From positions 1 to 21,978 of the IMG/VR virus record IMGVR_UViG_3300028364_000163: a stretch of 21,978 nt of DNA; one strand, given 5' to 3'. Origin of the DNA: a virus. Below are positions 12,563 through 20,751 of the stretch, piece by piece (the stretch's first letter is position 1; each line of letters starts with the position of its first letter). The position numbers and the translations under genes are program-made. The notes beneath the pieces are model-generated. The model was not told where the DNA came from, made no database searches, and saw only the letters and a program-made list of their open reading frames with translations.

Positions 12563-12928
12563 ATGATACCGAAAAATGAAGACCTGGCAAGAGCGCTGAC
12601 CAGAGAAACTCAACCGGAGAACAAAGCTATGGACAAGACACTAGGCAACACTGATGTAAACGGCGCGCGTAAAAACGTGAAAGACATTGTGGTATTCGGC
12701 AATGGCGACCTGTTTAAGCTACTGGCCAAGGCGTCAAGCGAAGCCGAAGGCTGGATGAAGTCAACGAAGGCCATGGCCACCGCCAAAGGTTGCGCAGTCC
12801 AGGTAACGACCCAACAGCGAAACCCTGACGGAACATACTCGATTGCGGAAGCGCTAACTTTTGTACCTGGCGTATTCATAGATGAGGACGAACACGGCAA
12901 TCGTTACTTACGGTCAATAGACGGCTAA
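12563..12928 (+). CDS. Conserved phage protein of unknown function, 121 residues
   Basis: I chose ATG 12563, with AAGGA seven bases upstream, over an in-frame ATG at 12470 lying inside the Cys-rich gene. The central block (GNTDVNGARKNVKDIVVFGNGDLFKLLAKASSEAEGWMKSTKAM) and the following VQVTTQQRNPDGTYSIAEALTFVPGV look like a small conserved phage protein that I recall from other phages without a name. The polar first 30 residues are variable-looking. It is the last gene of the accessory block; a 73-nt gap with a short ACCGC...GCGGT hairpin follows before the packaging genes. Confidence 0.65.
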   Translation: MIPKNEDLARALTRETQPENKAMDKTLGNTDVNGARKNVKDIVVFGNGDLFKLLAKASSEAEGWMKSTKAMATAKGCAVQVTTQQRNPDGTYSIAEALTFVPGVFIDEDEHGNRYLRSIDG

Positions 12929-13001
12929 ACCGCACATAGAGCGGTCACCAGCCTTCAATGATACAATCTGTGCATCTGTCAGCGCCTTAATGGAGGAAAC
13001 C

Positions 13002-13679
13002 ATGGCAAACGAAGATGCACAGACACCAAAACCCGCAAAGAAGAAGATCCCCAGATCACCAGCTGGACGAAAGCCCGCAGCGAAGAAGCCCGCCGTACCT
13101 GTAAAACCAAAAACCCTGAAGAACGGCAAGCCTGACCACCGCGCAAAGCCCAAGGGTAAGACCCAGGCCGCAAAGGATGCCGCAATACCGTCACCAGAAG
13201 GCAGGCCAACAATGTTCGATGAAGCCATGGCCGATAAGGTTCTGGAACACTTGGCAACCGGCGGAGCAATGCGCACATTCATGGAAATGGACGGTTACCC
13301 ATACCCTTGTACGGTCTACCGATGGCTGTTCAGATACCCTAAGTTTAGAGACAACTACCTTGAGGCCCGAAATATCGGCATGTTTGCGATGGGTGAAGAC
13401 ATGTTCGATATTGCAGATGATGGCGCCAACGATTACATGGAAAAGCTGGATAAAGACGGGCAGGCGGCAGGCTGGCGCGAGAACGGCGAGACTGTCCAGC
13501 GCTCACGTTTACGGGTTCAGACTCGCCAGTGGTACATGGAGCGAATGAACGCGCGCCATTTTGGCGACAAAAAGCAGGTTAAGCATGAAGTGGACGAGGA
13601 TTCAGTATTGTCGGGGATCTTGAAATCAGTAAGCGGAGCCACTTTGAGGCCGAAGCCCCAAAGCAAGCGTGAGGATTAA
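13002..13679 (+). CDS. terS: Terminase small subunit-like protein
   Basis: A 225-residue protein likely to recognise the phage packaging site and load the large terminase. The first 65 residues are Lys/Pro/Ala-rich and disordered. Then comes a helix-turn-helix core: MFDEAMADKVLEHLATGGAMRTFMEMDGYPYPCTVYRWLFRYPKFRDNYLEARNIGMFAMGEDMFDIADDGANDY. It matches the Sf6-type small terminase pattern ('i...la.G.sl..i....g.P...tvy.Wl...peF...Y..A...........i.diad.....'). RSRLRVQTRQWYMERMNARHFGDK is the usual family end. I chose ATG 13002, preceded by GGAGGAAA, rather than ATG 12990. Unusually, its partner terL does not follow directly; a minus-strand cassette intervenes, with a 4-nt tail-to-tail overlap. 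Confidence 0.85.
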   Translation: MANEDAQTPKPAKKKIPRSPAGRKPAAKKPAVPVKPKTLKNGKPDHRAKPKGKTQAAKDAAIPSPEGRPTMFDEAMADKVLEHLATGGAMRTFMEMDGYPYPCTVYRWLFRYPKFRDNYLEARNIGMFAMGEDMFDIADDGANDYMEKLDKDGQAAGWRENGETVQRSRLRVQTRQWYMERMNARHFGDKKQVKHEVDEDSVLSGILKSVSGATLRPKPQSKRED

Positions 13680-14023
13680 TTGCGTTGACACAGGTTTTCG
13701 ATTGCGCTGATACGCTGCAACAGAGTCATGGCTCCCACTTCATCGGCAGCCAGCTTTACCTCGGCCCGGGTGAAGGCCGGCAGTTTAGACTCAACGATCA
13801 GTCGCGGCAGCAATTCGATCATGCTGGCGCGCATTCTGTGAATTGTGGAGGGCAAGGCCAACAAAACCTCACAAGATTTCACGGAGAGCGCCGTTTCAGC
13901 ATTGCGCATGACCAAGTAATGGTACCGTTCGGCCATTACGTTGACCCGCTTGCTGAATGGCAGGGGCGAGGTGTCCTTGATTCTTTGCAGTTCAGGAGAC
14001 AGTCGAATTGATGTATTGCTCAT
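13676..14023 (-). CDS. Unrecognised 115-residue protein, minus-strand cassette
   Basis: No family recognised. The sequence is helical and mildly basic (RLSPELQRIKDTSPLPFSKRVNVMAERYHYLVMRNAETALSVKSCEVLLALPSTIHRMRASMIELLPRLIVESKLPAFTRAEVKLAADEVGAMTLLQRISAIENL), without Cys or catalytic motifs. AAGGGG precedes the ATG at 14023. Its start overlaps the RadC-like stop (ATGA), so the two are coupled. Its stop overlaps the terS stop region tail to tail, and I see no terminator between them. A partner role for the RadC-like protein, or a regulatory role, is possible but unsupported. Confidence 0.65.
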   Translation of the reverse strand: MSNTSIRLSPELQRIKDTSPLPFSKRVNVMAERYHYLVMRNAETALSVKSCEVLLALPSTIHRMRASMIELLPRLIVESKLPAFTRAEVKLAADEVGAMTLLQRISAIENLCQRN

Positions 14024-14550
14024 ACCAGACCCCTTTCAGCCAGAGACACAGTTTGGTTGCCGCCAACAACCGTGTGGTCAAGAACACGAACATCAATGTG
14101 GGCCAGTGCATCCTTCAATCGCTTGGTAAGCGATATATCGGCTTGGCTTGGCTCTGGATTGCCGCTTGGGTGGTTGTGAAAGAATATGCAGGCGCCGGCG
14201 TTGTGCTGCAGGGCAGACTTGATTACTTCGCGCGGATAGACCGCAGCGCCATCGATCGTTCCGTAAAACATATCGATCACGGCAATCGTTTTATGCCGGT
14301 TATCCAGCCAGATTACGCCGAACACTTCCGATTGATGCTTGGCCAGGTGATTAGCCAGAAACCGCTTGGTAATGTCCGGCGATGTCAGGCAATCAGACTT
14401 GCGCAGAAACTTGGCTTCAATAATGTCAGCCGCTTGCTCAAAAAGGCCCAGTTCTTCAGCTGTAAACATATCGAATCCGTTATTAGGCGCAGTGAATGGA
14501 TCTTGCTCAACGTTGTAACTTGGCGATTGCTCTGTTCCGATGCTTTTCAT
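14020..14550 (-). CDS. RadC-like JAMM (MPN+) domain protein
   Basis: A 176-residue protein. Residues about 55-176 match the RadC (DUF2466) catalytic domain: the conserved E75 in SEVFGVIWLDNRHKTI, then FFHNHPSGNPEPSQADISLTKRL, giving the zinc-binding JAMM signature H125-x-H127...D138, with S135. The N-terminal UvrC-like helix-hairpin-helix of full-length RadC (about 220 residues) is replaced by an unrelated polar stretch. JAMM domains are zinc metalloproteases or isopeptidases; the role of RadC itself in DNA repair is disputed, and phage or plasmid copies are often seen near anti-restriction genes. AAGGAAA precedes the ATG. It lies in a minus-strand cassette splitting terS from terL. Domain call firm; biological role open. 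Confidence 0.88.
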   Translation of the reverse strand: MKSIGTEQSPSYNVEQDPFTAPNNGFDMFTAEELGLFEQAADIIEAKFLRKSDCLTSPDITKRFLANHLAKHQSEVFGVIWLDNRHKTIAVIDMFYGTIDGAAVYPREVIKSALQHNAGACIFFHNHPSGNPEPSQADISLTKRLKDALAHIDVRVLDHTVVGGNQTVSLAERGLV

Positions 14551-14604
14551 AGTCGTTTCCTTGTGTGCAGTAGAGTGGCGCCAGCTTTGCCAGCGCCGTT
14601 GTGG

Positions 14605-14865
14605 TTAAGTCGCGGTATAACGGCCAGCGTCATACGCTGCCATGATCTTGTCGGTGGTGACGTAATCGCCATCCACTTCCATAGTGCCTTTGATTCCGCG
14701 CGTGGTGTCGTGAAACTCAACCGTATGAACGATGTTCCATTCCGGCATGACGGAACATTTCTCAGACTTGATAATCTTGGCCTTGATGATCTGGCCATCG
14801 GGCGAGTACATACGCCCAGTGTTAAAGTCAGCTGCGATGTTAAGTTTAAAAACGTGGTAGTCCAT
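14605..14865 (-). CDS. Unrecognised 86-residue protein, first gene of minus-strand cassette
   Basis: No family recognised. Beta-rich, soluble sequence (MDYHVFKLNIAADFNTGRMYSPDGQIIKAKIIKSEKC...WNIVHTVEFHDTTRGIKGTMEVDGDYVTTDKIMAAYDAG). I chose the ATG at 14865 since AAGGAAG lies about seven bases upstream; an in-frame upstream ATG (14958) would run through the divergent promoter region and has no ribosome site. A 54-nt gap, with a GGCGC...GCGCC hairpin and no T run, separates it from the RadC-like gene. Being promoter-proximal, it may be the most strongly made protein of the cassette. Confidence 0.65.
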   Translation of the reverse strand: MDYHVFKLNIAADFNTGRMYSPDGQIIKAKIIKSEKCSVMPEWNIVHTVEFHDTTRGIKGTMEVDGDYVTTDKIMAAYDAGRYTAT

Positions 14866-14969
14866 TTTTCGGCTTCCTTTTTGGCTTGCTTGAGACTGTA
14901 TTGTAATACGTTTTGTACCACAAACAAAGTATTTATTGACCGGATTACCCAAAAACACGGGGTTTTAAC
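14866..14969. promoter_or_regulatory. Divergent promoter region between the minus cassette and terL
   Basis: This 104-bp gap separates the leftward cassette from rightward terL. On the minus strand a TACAAT hexamer follows TTGTTT with a 16-bp spacer, a plausible sigma-70 promoter for the cassette. The -10 overlaps the inverted repeat GTATT-gt-AATAC, a possible operator. I see no equally good rightward promoter, so terL may be read from upstream through the cassette or from a phage-specific signal. Confidence 0.4.
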
Positions 14970-16613
14970 GTGACAGCAAGCAAAAACCCGCCAGCCGGTC
15001 CTATCACCAGGGCGCGGCAGTTATCGCTTGCTGCCAGGCCGATGGACTTCACGCCGCGTGATCCAGCGGAAACACAGGCAGCGCTATCTGTTCCGCTCTG
15101 GCGTATCAGCCACCTGTACAAGATCATCGTGAAGGGTGAAGACGAAAGCGGGGACGACCAAGACCTGATAATGATGTTCAAGCCCAACAAACCGCAGCGC
15201 AAAGTGATAGCCAGGCTATGGCACCGCAACCTAATTTTGAAAGCGCGGCAGCTGGGTTTCACAACGTTCATAGCCATCCTGTTTCTGGATTACTCGCTGT
15301 TTGGCAAAGGAAACACTCGGGCAGGCATCATTGCGCACACCGAGGGCAGCGCTAAGAACATCTTTAGAGACAAGGTTAAGTTTGCCTATACCAACCTACC
15401 AGCTGACCTTCTTGCGCTGTTCCCTGTGCAGCGTGACAGTGCAGACGAGCTACTGTTTGCGCACAACAACAGTTCTATTCGCGTATCAACGTCAATGCGA
15501 TCGGGAACGATCAACTATTTGCACGTTTCTGAATTTGGCAAGATATGCGCGCGATTCCCTGACCGAGCGAACGAGGTAATCACCGGCAGCATTCCGGCGG
15601 TACCGCTATCAGGCATGGTCTTCATTGAAAGCACGGCAGAAGGTAAAGACGGCGAGTTTTACAAAATGTCCCAGCGGAGCCAGGCGCTCTTCGACGCAGG
15701 CCGAGAGCTTAACCTCAAACAGTACCAGTTCCACTTTTTCGCGTGGTGGGAGGCGCCAGAATACAGAATGGCGGCAGATTCGACGGTCATATCACCGGAG
15801 GAACACGCTTATTTCGATTCAGTAGAGCAAAAGATCAAACGCAAGCTGGACCCTGAGCAGCGAGCGTGGTGGATAGTCACTCGGGATGAAGACTTCGTTG
15901 GTGACGAGCAGAAGATGTGGCAGGAATACCCGAGCTTTCCCGAAGAGGCATTCCAGGTATCGCGCGAAGGGACGTATTTTTCTAAGCAACTGCAGCAGGC
16001 CCGCAAAGAGAAACGCATTATTGACCACTTGCCTATGCTGCCTGGCATACCGTGCTGGACCTTTTGGGATATCGGCAACAACGATGGAACGGCGATATGG
16101 GTGATCCAGAAGGTTGGGATGGAATTTAGATGCGTCCGATTCTATGAAGCGTGGGGGGAAAGCTACTCACACGCCACAAAATGGCTGCAAGACCAGAACA
16201 TAACGTATTCGACGCATTACTTGCCGCACGATGCAGACCACACCAGGCAGGGCAAGGAGATCAACGAAAGCCCGAAACAGATGCTTGAAAAGCTATTGCC
16301 AACGCACAACTTTGAAATTGTGCCTCGCATTGAAGAGATAACGTGGGGCATCAATCAAACCCGGGACGTATTCCCGCTGCTATATTTTGATCTTGAGCAT
16401 TGCAAAGAAGGCGTGGTGCATATCGAAATGTACCGGAAGAAATGGAACTCGACTCAAGAGCGATGGAGCGACCAGCCCGACAAGTCTGGCGGTCACTCAG
16501 AAGCGGCAGACGCACTACGGCAGTTTGGCCAGGCATACACAAATGGGCAGATTAACGTTTACAAAACTCGGAAAAAGCCTAAAAACCGTCGACCAGGCGG
16601 TATGACGGCATAA
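14970..16613 (+). CDS. terL: Terminase large subunit
   Basis: A 547-residue packaging motor that translocates phage DNA into the head and cuts it. ATPase domain: a Walker A variant KARQLGFTT (residues 91-99), Walker B region INYLHVSEFG with catalytic E188, and the coupling motif STA at 221-223. Nuclease domain (RNase H fold): D367 in CWTFWDIGNNDGTA, the acidic HDAD pair at 420-423, and D514 in GGHSEAADALRQFG. Order and spacing match phage large terminases, as does the length. The start is GTG 14970 with only a weak CGGGG upstream; a later ATG (15042) is possible but would shorten a leader without known motifs. It follows the divergent region and precedes the portal operon. Confidence 0.93.
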   Translation: MTASKNPPAGPITRARQLSLAARPMDFTPRDPAETQAALSVPLWRISHLYKIIVKGEDESGDDQDLIMMFKPNKPQRKVIARLWHRNLILKARQLGFTTFIAILFLDYSLFGKGNTRAGIIAHTEGSAKNIFRDKVKFAYTNLPADLLALFPVQRDSADELLFAHNNSSIRVSTSMRSGTINYLHVSEFGKICARFPDRANEVITGSIPAVPLSGMVFIESTAEGKDGEFYKMSQRSQALFDAGRELNLKQYQFHFFAWWEAPEYRMAADSTVISPEEHAYFDSVEQKIKRKLDPEQRAWWIVTRDEDFVGDEQKMWQEYPSFPEEAFQVSREGTYFSKQLQQARKEKRIIDHLPMLPGIPCWTFWDIGNNDGTAIWVIQKVGMEFRCVRFYEAWGESYSHATKWLQDQNITYSTHYLPHDADHTRQGKEINESPKQMLEKLLPTHNFEIVPRIEEITWGINQTRDVFPLLYFDLEHCKEGVVHIEMYRKKWNSTQERWSDQPDKSGGHSEAADALRQFGQAYTNGQINVYKTRKKPKNRRPGGMTA

Positions 16614-16628
16614 ATTGGAGCAAGCAAA

Positions 16629-17069
16629 ATGGCTGAAAGACCCGCATTAGATTTGACTGTATTTGACTTTAAACGCCAGTCGCGTGAATTAACCGTATTC
16701 GGCACATGGATCGAAGACGAAGAGGAAGAGGATGACGAGCCGTGCCTTGTTATCACTGAAACAAGAAAGATTGGTAGTGACAAACTGATACCCTGTGCAG
16801 TATTGCTTTCGGAAGCCTGGCGGTATGATGACCCTGCCAACGGTCACCTTCATTTGCTGTCAGTCGCCATGAGATTTGTGAAGGCCATGGGTTTAACCGA
16901 CAATATGACAAACGCGCACATGGTTGCTGACGCAATACACGGACACTTGCTGGACCTAATCAAGATTCCGCCAAAGCCAAGAGGCGTAAATCGAAATTCA
17001 GGAGCCGAGGCTACTATTGTAGATCCCAACGGCAAGCGGATATCAATTGAAATGTATGACAACGAATAA
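16629..17069 (+). CDS. Unrecognised 146-residue protein between terL and portal
   Basis: No family recognised. A beta-prone N-terminus with an acidic cluster (WIEDEEEEDDEPC) leads into a helical half (CAVLLSEAWRYDDPANGHLHLLSVAMRFVKAMGLTDNMTNAHMVADAIHGHLLDLIKIPPKP) and a polar end. GGAG precedes the ATG. The gaps to terL and to the portal gene are 15 and 11 nt, so it is an integral part of the head operon and likely made late. A head-assembly or packaging accessory role is inferred only from position. Confidence 0.7.
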   Translation: MAERPALDLTVFDFKRQSRELTVFGTWIEDEEEEDDEPCLVITETRKIGSDKLIPCAVLLSEAWRYDDPANGHLHLLSVAMRFVKAMGLTDNMTNAHMVADAIHGHLLDLIKIPPKPRGVNRNSGAEATIVDPNGKRISIEMYDNE

Positions 17070-17080
17070 GGGGCATTCCA

Positions 17081-19438
17081 GTGTTTGATTTAAGCGACGA
17101 TACGATCACCGAAGTTAAACGCAGGAATAACCCGCTCGAGGACAATAGCCTTTACGGAAAAATGGACGATGAAGACGAGGACGCCGGCGAAGATTCAGGC
17201 AAAGACGACCTCGACAGTGCTGACAACGTGGAACTGCACAAACGGCTTTTGGCGTTTTACCAAAACGAACTGGACCGCCAAGAAGAAAACCGAGTGCAAA
17301 TGTCGATCGATGCCGATTATTACGACCATGTTCAGTGGAGCGAGCAAGACTCGGAAGAGATCATGGCGCGCGGGCAAGAGCCATTGGTGTACAACGTGGT
17401 GTCGCAAGCCTGCAACTGGATCATCGGCAGCGAGAAGAAAGGCCGAGTTGACTACAAGGTTTTGCCGCGAGGACCGGAGGACGCAGTACCGGCGCAGCGC
17501 AAGACCAAGATGTTTAAGTACGTCACTGACATAAACCGTACACAGTTCCACCGGAGCCGAGCGTTTGAAGACTCCGTAAAAGTCGGCATAGGTTGGATGG
17601 AGTGCGGCATACAGGACGATAGCGACGAAGAAATGCTGTTTGAGCGCTACGAGTCATGGCGGAACATGCTTTGGGACAGCAGCAGCACTGAAATGGACCT
17701 CAAGGATGCGCGTTACGTGATCCGCAGCAAGTGGATCGATGAAGATATCGCCATAACGATGTTTCCCGACCGCGCCGATATCATTAAGCGATCTGCAGTA
17801 GAAAATACGTTCGATGCTGGCAACGACCACGAGTACGGCGACCAGGCAATGGACAGCCAGGAAGAGACTCTGGAAGACAACGTTGGTGGCCGGGGTACCG
17901 ATTCAGGCACCAGGCCGCGCGTGAGAATGATTGAAATTTGGTACAAGAAGCCCATTCGCCGCGAGCGCTTGCAGGGCGGCAAACTTAACGGCGACACATT
18001 CGACGCGGAAGACGAGCAGCAACAAGAGGAAATCCAATCAGGCCGGTCGGTTGTTAACAGTCTGGTTCAAATGCGTGTATGCGTTGCGGTAATGGCCATG
18101 GCCGGCCTGTGCTACAACGATGAAAGCCCCTACAAGCACAATCGATATCCCTTCACGCCGATTTTCAGCTACCGCCGCGACCGCGACAACCTACCGTATG
18201 GCACCATTCGCGGCATGCGTGATGTTCAGAAAGATATAAACAAGCGCGCAAGCAAGGCGCTCTACATTATGTCGACGAACAAAATAATGATGGAGAAGGG
18301 CGCCGTCGACGATATTGACGAGCTTAGAGAAGAAGCCGCACGGCCTGACGCCATCATTGAGTACAAAAAAGGTTACGCACTTGATTTAAACGTCGACCGG
18401 GGACTGGAAGAAACCCATCTGCGCATGATGGAGCGTGATATTGCATTCAGCCAGACCGCCAGCGGTGTAACGGATGAACTGCAGGGCAAGACAACCAACG
18501 CCCAGTCTGGTATCGCCGTTCAGCGCCGGCAAGAACAAGGCATGATGAGTACAGCCAAGCTGTTCGATAACCTTCGCCTGGCATTCCAGATCCAGGGTGA
18601 GAAGGTTTTGTCGTTGATGGAGCAATATTACAGCGAGGAAAAAGTATTCCGCATTACGAACGAGCGTGGGACGCCGGAGTTTGTGACCGTAAATGACGGG
18701 CTGCCAGAAAACGATATTGTGAACACGAAAGCAGACTTTATTGTGTTTGAAAGCGAATGGCGCGCATCAATCCGTGAGGCCCAAGCAGAGAAGCTGGCGG
18801 ATATGATGGGACAGATGCCGCCGGAGGTTGCCATCATCTTGCTGGATCTGGTTGTCGAAGCCATGGACTTGCCAAACGCGGAAGAAATTGTTAAGCGTAT
18901 TCGCCAGATCAACGGGCAGCGTGACCCTGACGCCACTGAAATTACAGAAGAAGAACAGGCGGCTATGGAAGACCAGGCCCAGCAGAAGAAAATGCAGAAC
19001 GATATGGTTCAGGCTGAATTGCGCAAGAAAATGGCCGAAGCTGGCAAAACCGAGGCAGAGCAGCAGGCTGTATTGTCGAAGCTTAATGAGAATGCTGCGG
19101 CAGCTACTAACCGCAACATGGACAGTCAGACCAAAGCCATTGAAGCGGCCAAGGAAGCGCTGGCGTATCCGCAGGTGACCCGTATCGCTGACAAGCTGAT
19201 GCGAGAGTTTGGTTTTGTGTCACAGACCGAAAAAGAGGCAACCGAGCAAGCCGCCGCAGCCGATCAACAGCGCCAGGCTGCCATGGAAGAGCAGGCAATG
19301 ATGGAAGAGCAGGCCCAGCAGGAGCAGCAGGCGGCAATGGAGGAAGAACAGACCGCCATGATGAAGCAACAGCAGCAGGGCCAGCAGCAGCAGGGCCAGC
19401 AGCAGCAACCAACCCCAGGCATGACGCCAGGCACATAG
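17081..19438 (+). CDS. P22-like portal protein
   Basis: A 785-residue portal: the dodecameric ring at the capsid vertex through which DNA passes and to which the tail attaches. After an acidic N-terminus comes the family opening DADYYDHVQWSEQDSEEIMARGQEPLVYNVVSQACNWIIGSEKKGRVDYKVLPRG. Then come YESWRNMLWDSSSTEMDLKDARYVIRSKWID and the conserved PFTPIFSYRRDRDNLPYGTIRGMRDVQKDINKRASKALY. FSQTASGVTDELQGKTTNAQSGIAVQRRQEQG is also typical of P22-type portals. The C-terminal 170 residues are helical and then Q/M/E-rich, as in the long portal barrel. P22 portal has about 725 residues. The start is GTG 17081 with AAGGGG upstream. Confidence 0.92.
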   Translation: MFDLSDDTITEVKRRNNPLEDNSLYGKMDDEDEDAGEDSGKDDLDSADNVELHKRLLAFYQNELDRQEENRVQMSIDADYYDHVQWSEQDSEEIMARGQEPLVYNVVSQACNWIIGSEKKGRVDYKVLPRGPEDAVPAQRKTKMFKYVTDINRTQFHRSRAFEDSVKVGIGWMECGIQDDSDEEMLFERYESWRNMLWDSSSTEMDLKDARYVIRSKWIDEDIAITMFPDRADIIKRSAVENTFDAGNDHEYGDQAMDSQEETLEDNVGGRGTDSGTRPRVRMIEIWYKKPIRRERLQGGKLNGDTFDAEDEQQQEEIQSGRSVVNSLVQMRVCVAVMAMAGLCYNDESPYKHNRYPFTPIFSYRRDRDNLPYGTIRGMRDVQKDINKRASKALYIMSTNKIMMEKGAVDDIDELREEAARPDAIIEYKKGYALDLNVDRGLEETHLRMMERDIAFSQTASGVTDELQGKTTNAQSGIAVQRRQEQGMMSTAKLFDNLRLAFQIQGEKVLSLMEQYYSEEKVFRITNERGTPEFVTVNDGLPENDIVNTKADFIVFESEWRASIREAQAEKLADMMGQMPPEVAIILLDLVVEAMDLPNAEEIVKRIRQINGQRDPDATEITEEEQAAMEDQAQQKKMQNDMVQAELRKKMAEAGKTEAEQQAVLSKLNENAAAATNRNMDSQTKAIEAAKEALAYPQVTRIADKLMREFGFVSQTEKEATEQAAAADQQRQAAMEEQAMMEEQAQQEQQAAMEEEQTAMMKQQQQGQQQQGQQQQPTPGMTPGT
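19367..19408 (+). repeat. 15-bp tandem repeat at the portal C-terminus
   Basis: Nearly three units encode QQQQG (CAG-rich codons, GGC) at 19367-19381, 19382-19396 and 19397-19408. They lie in the low-complexity tail of the portal and stay in frame, so variation in copy number would be tolerated. Confidence 0.8.
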
Positions 19439-19453
19439 AAAAGAGGTCAGGAA

Positions 19454-19774
19454 ATGGACGATAAGAATTTTTACCTAAATTCAGAAGGCGTAGTAATGCC
19501 GCGCCACAACACGGTTACAGACGAGTTGATTGATTCGCGCATAATCAAAGAGCAATACCACGTATTTGACGGGACCACGGTAACGGTCTGTGTGCTGACG
19601 CTGGTTAATGAATTTACAGTCATTGGAGAGTCGGCCTGTGCAGACCCGGCTAACTTCAATGAAGGTACCGGAAGGCATTACGCTCGCCGTGACGCAACCA
19701 CGAAAATTGGCCGGCTGGAAGGTTACTTGCTGCGCCAGCAGCTGCACGAAGGCAAAGGAAAAACCCGAGCTTAA
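19454..19774 (+). CDS. Phage Gp49-like protein
   Basis: A 106-residue protein matching the phage Gp49 family. The diagnostic segment is VTVCVLTLVNEFTVIGESACADPANFNEGTGRHYARRDATTKIGRLEGYLLRQQL (family 'vt.c.LtL.NGf.v.G.Sacvdp.nfd...G...A...A..kiw.leGylL...l'). This copy has E where G is usual after the N, and R where W is usual near 'KIGRLEGY'. The function is unknown, but its place between portal and scaffold/capsid suggests a structural or assembly role. AGGA precedes the ATG. It is probably transcribed with the portal gene. Confidence 0.85.
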   Translation: MDDKNFYLNSEGVVMPRHNTVTDELIDSRIIKEQYHVFDGTTVTVCVLTLVNEFTVIGESACADPANFNEGTGRHYARRDATTKIGRLEGYLLRQQLHEGKGKTRA

Positions 19775-19803
19775 CAATTAACAACTGTTCAAAAGGTGAT
19801 GAA

Positions 19804-20703
19804 ATGGCACGTCCTGAAGAAATCAGCGAAGAGTTTTGGAACCAGCTAACCGAAGAAGAGCGCGAGGCGCTGGAGGAAGAGGAAGGCGAAGAAGACGAGG
19901 ATGGCGACGACGACGACGACGAAGATGAAGGCGAAGGCGAAGGCGAAGAAACCGGCGATGATGATGCAGCCGCAGCCGCAGCCGCAGAAGCTGCCGCAGA
20001 AGCTGCCGGCGATGAAGGTGAAGGCGATGAAAGTGAGTCTGCAGAAAAGGCCAGCGCTAAAGAGGGCTATAACCCGCTACTACGCGCGGATTTGCCCGCC
20101 GATATCGAAGAGAAAATCGCTACCATTGCCACCAAGCGCGAAGAATTGGAAGTTCAGTTTGACGATGGCGAACTGACCACGAAGGAATACCGGCAATCCA
20201 TGGGTACGCTGGACAAAGAAGAGCGCGGTATTGAGCAGCAGCAGTTCAAGGCTCAAATTGCAGTCGAAATGGAAGAGCAGCAAGAGCGCGCGGTATGGAT
20301 GGACACAGTACGTTCGTTTCTGGACGAGAACACGCAGTATGAAGCGAAGCCCTTGCTGTATGAAAACCTAGACCGGATGGTGATTTTATTGGCAAAAGAT
20401 CCCGCCAACAAAGAACTAACCGGCGAAGAAATGCTGAATAAGGCGCACACGAAAATCTATGAAGACCTTGGCATTGCTGTACCGGCAAAAGAGAAAAAAG
20501 CTGCAGAAGGGAAAAAGGCAGCAAAAAAAGTGGTGAAGGCAGTACCAACACTAGGAGCATTGCCTAGTTCGGACACCCAAGACCCAACCAACGTGAGTAA
20601 ATACGCAAGGCTGGACCGGTTACTTGACTCTGACCCTGTAGGGTACGAAGCGGCATTTGATGCAATGTCGGAAAAAGAGCAAGAGCGCTACCTGGCGCAA
20701 TAA
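19804..20703 (+). CDS. Probable scaffold/assembly protein
   Basis: A 299-residue protein directly ahead of the capsid region. Residues about 10-85 are extremely acidic, then Ala-rich (runs of E/D, a nine-Ala run, GDEGEGDESES). A helical centre follows (ADIEEKIATIATKREELEVQFDDGELTTKEYRQSMGTLDKEERGIEQQQFKAQIAVEMEEQ), then a Lys/Ala-rich basic patch (KEKKAAEGKKAAKKVVKAV) and a short end with RLDRLLDSDPVGYEAAFDAMSEKEQERYL. Acidic, helical, with a basic capsid-binding region near the C-terminus is the usual build of tailed-phage scaffolds, and the locus (portal, this gene, capsid) agrees. AAGGTGA precedes the ATG. Called on composition and position, not on a family motif. Confidence 0.7.
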   Translation: MARPEEISEEFWNQLTEEEREALEEEEGEEDEDGDDDDDEDEGEGEGEETGDDDAAAAAAAEAAAEAAGDEGEGDESESAEKASAKEGYNPLLRADLPADIEEKIATIATKREELEVQFDDGELTTKEYRQSMGTLDKEERGIEQQQFKAQIAVEMEEQQERAVWMDTVRSFLDENTQYEAKPLLYENLDRMVILLAKDPANKELTGEEMLNKAHTKIYEDLGIAVPAKEKKAAEGKKAAKKVVKAVPTLGALPSSDTQDPTNVSKYARLDRLLDSDPVGYEAAFDAMSEKEQERYLAQ

Positions 20704-20710
20704 CTAGAAC

Positions 20711-20729
20711 GTGGCCTATAAATGGCCAC
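20711..20729. other. 6-bp hairpin between scaffold and CsrA-like gene
   Basis: GTGGCC (20711-20716) pairs with GGCCAC (20724-20729) over a TATAAAT loop. It is followed by TAACTTTATA rather than a solid T run. It could be a weak terminator trimming read-through from the scaffold gene, or an mRNA structure controlling the CsrA-like gene 22 bases further on. Confidence 0.4.
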
Positions 20730-20751
20730 TAACTTTATATGGGGCGCCTGA

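Noticed and set aside
13685-14011. Plus-strand ORF of 108 codons
   Set aside because: Shadow of the minus-strand 115-residue gene; the minus gene has a ribosome site and is coupled with the RadC-like gene.
14008-14973. Plus-strand ORF of 321 codons between terS and terL
   Set aside because: It is the antisense of the RadC-like and neighbouring genes, which have recognisable motifs and good ribosome sites on the minus strand; the plus translation has no coherent domain.
19901-20176. Plus-strand ORF with KAKAKK/QPQPQ repeats inside the scaffold gene
   Set aside because: Out-of-frame shadow of the acidic and Ala-rich codon repeats of the scaffold-like protein.
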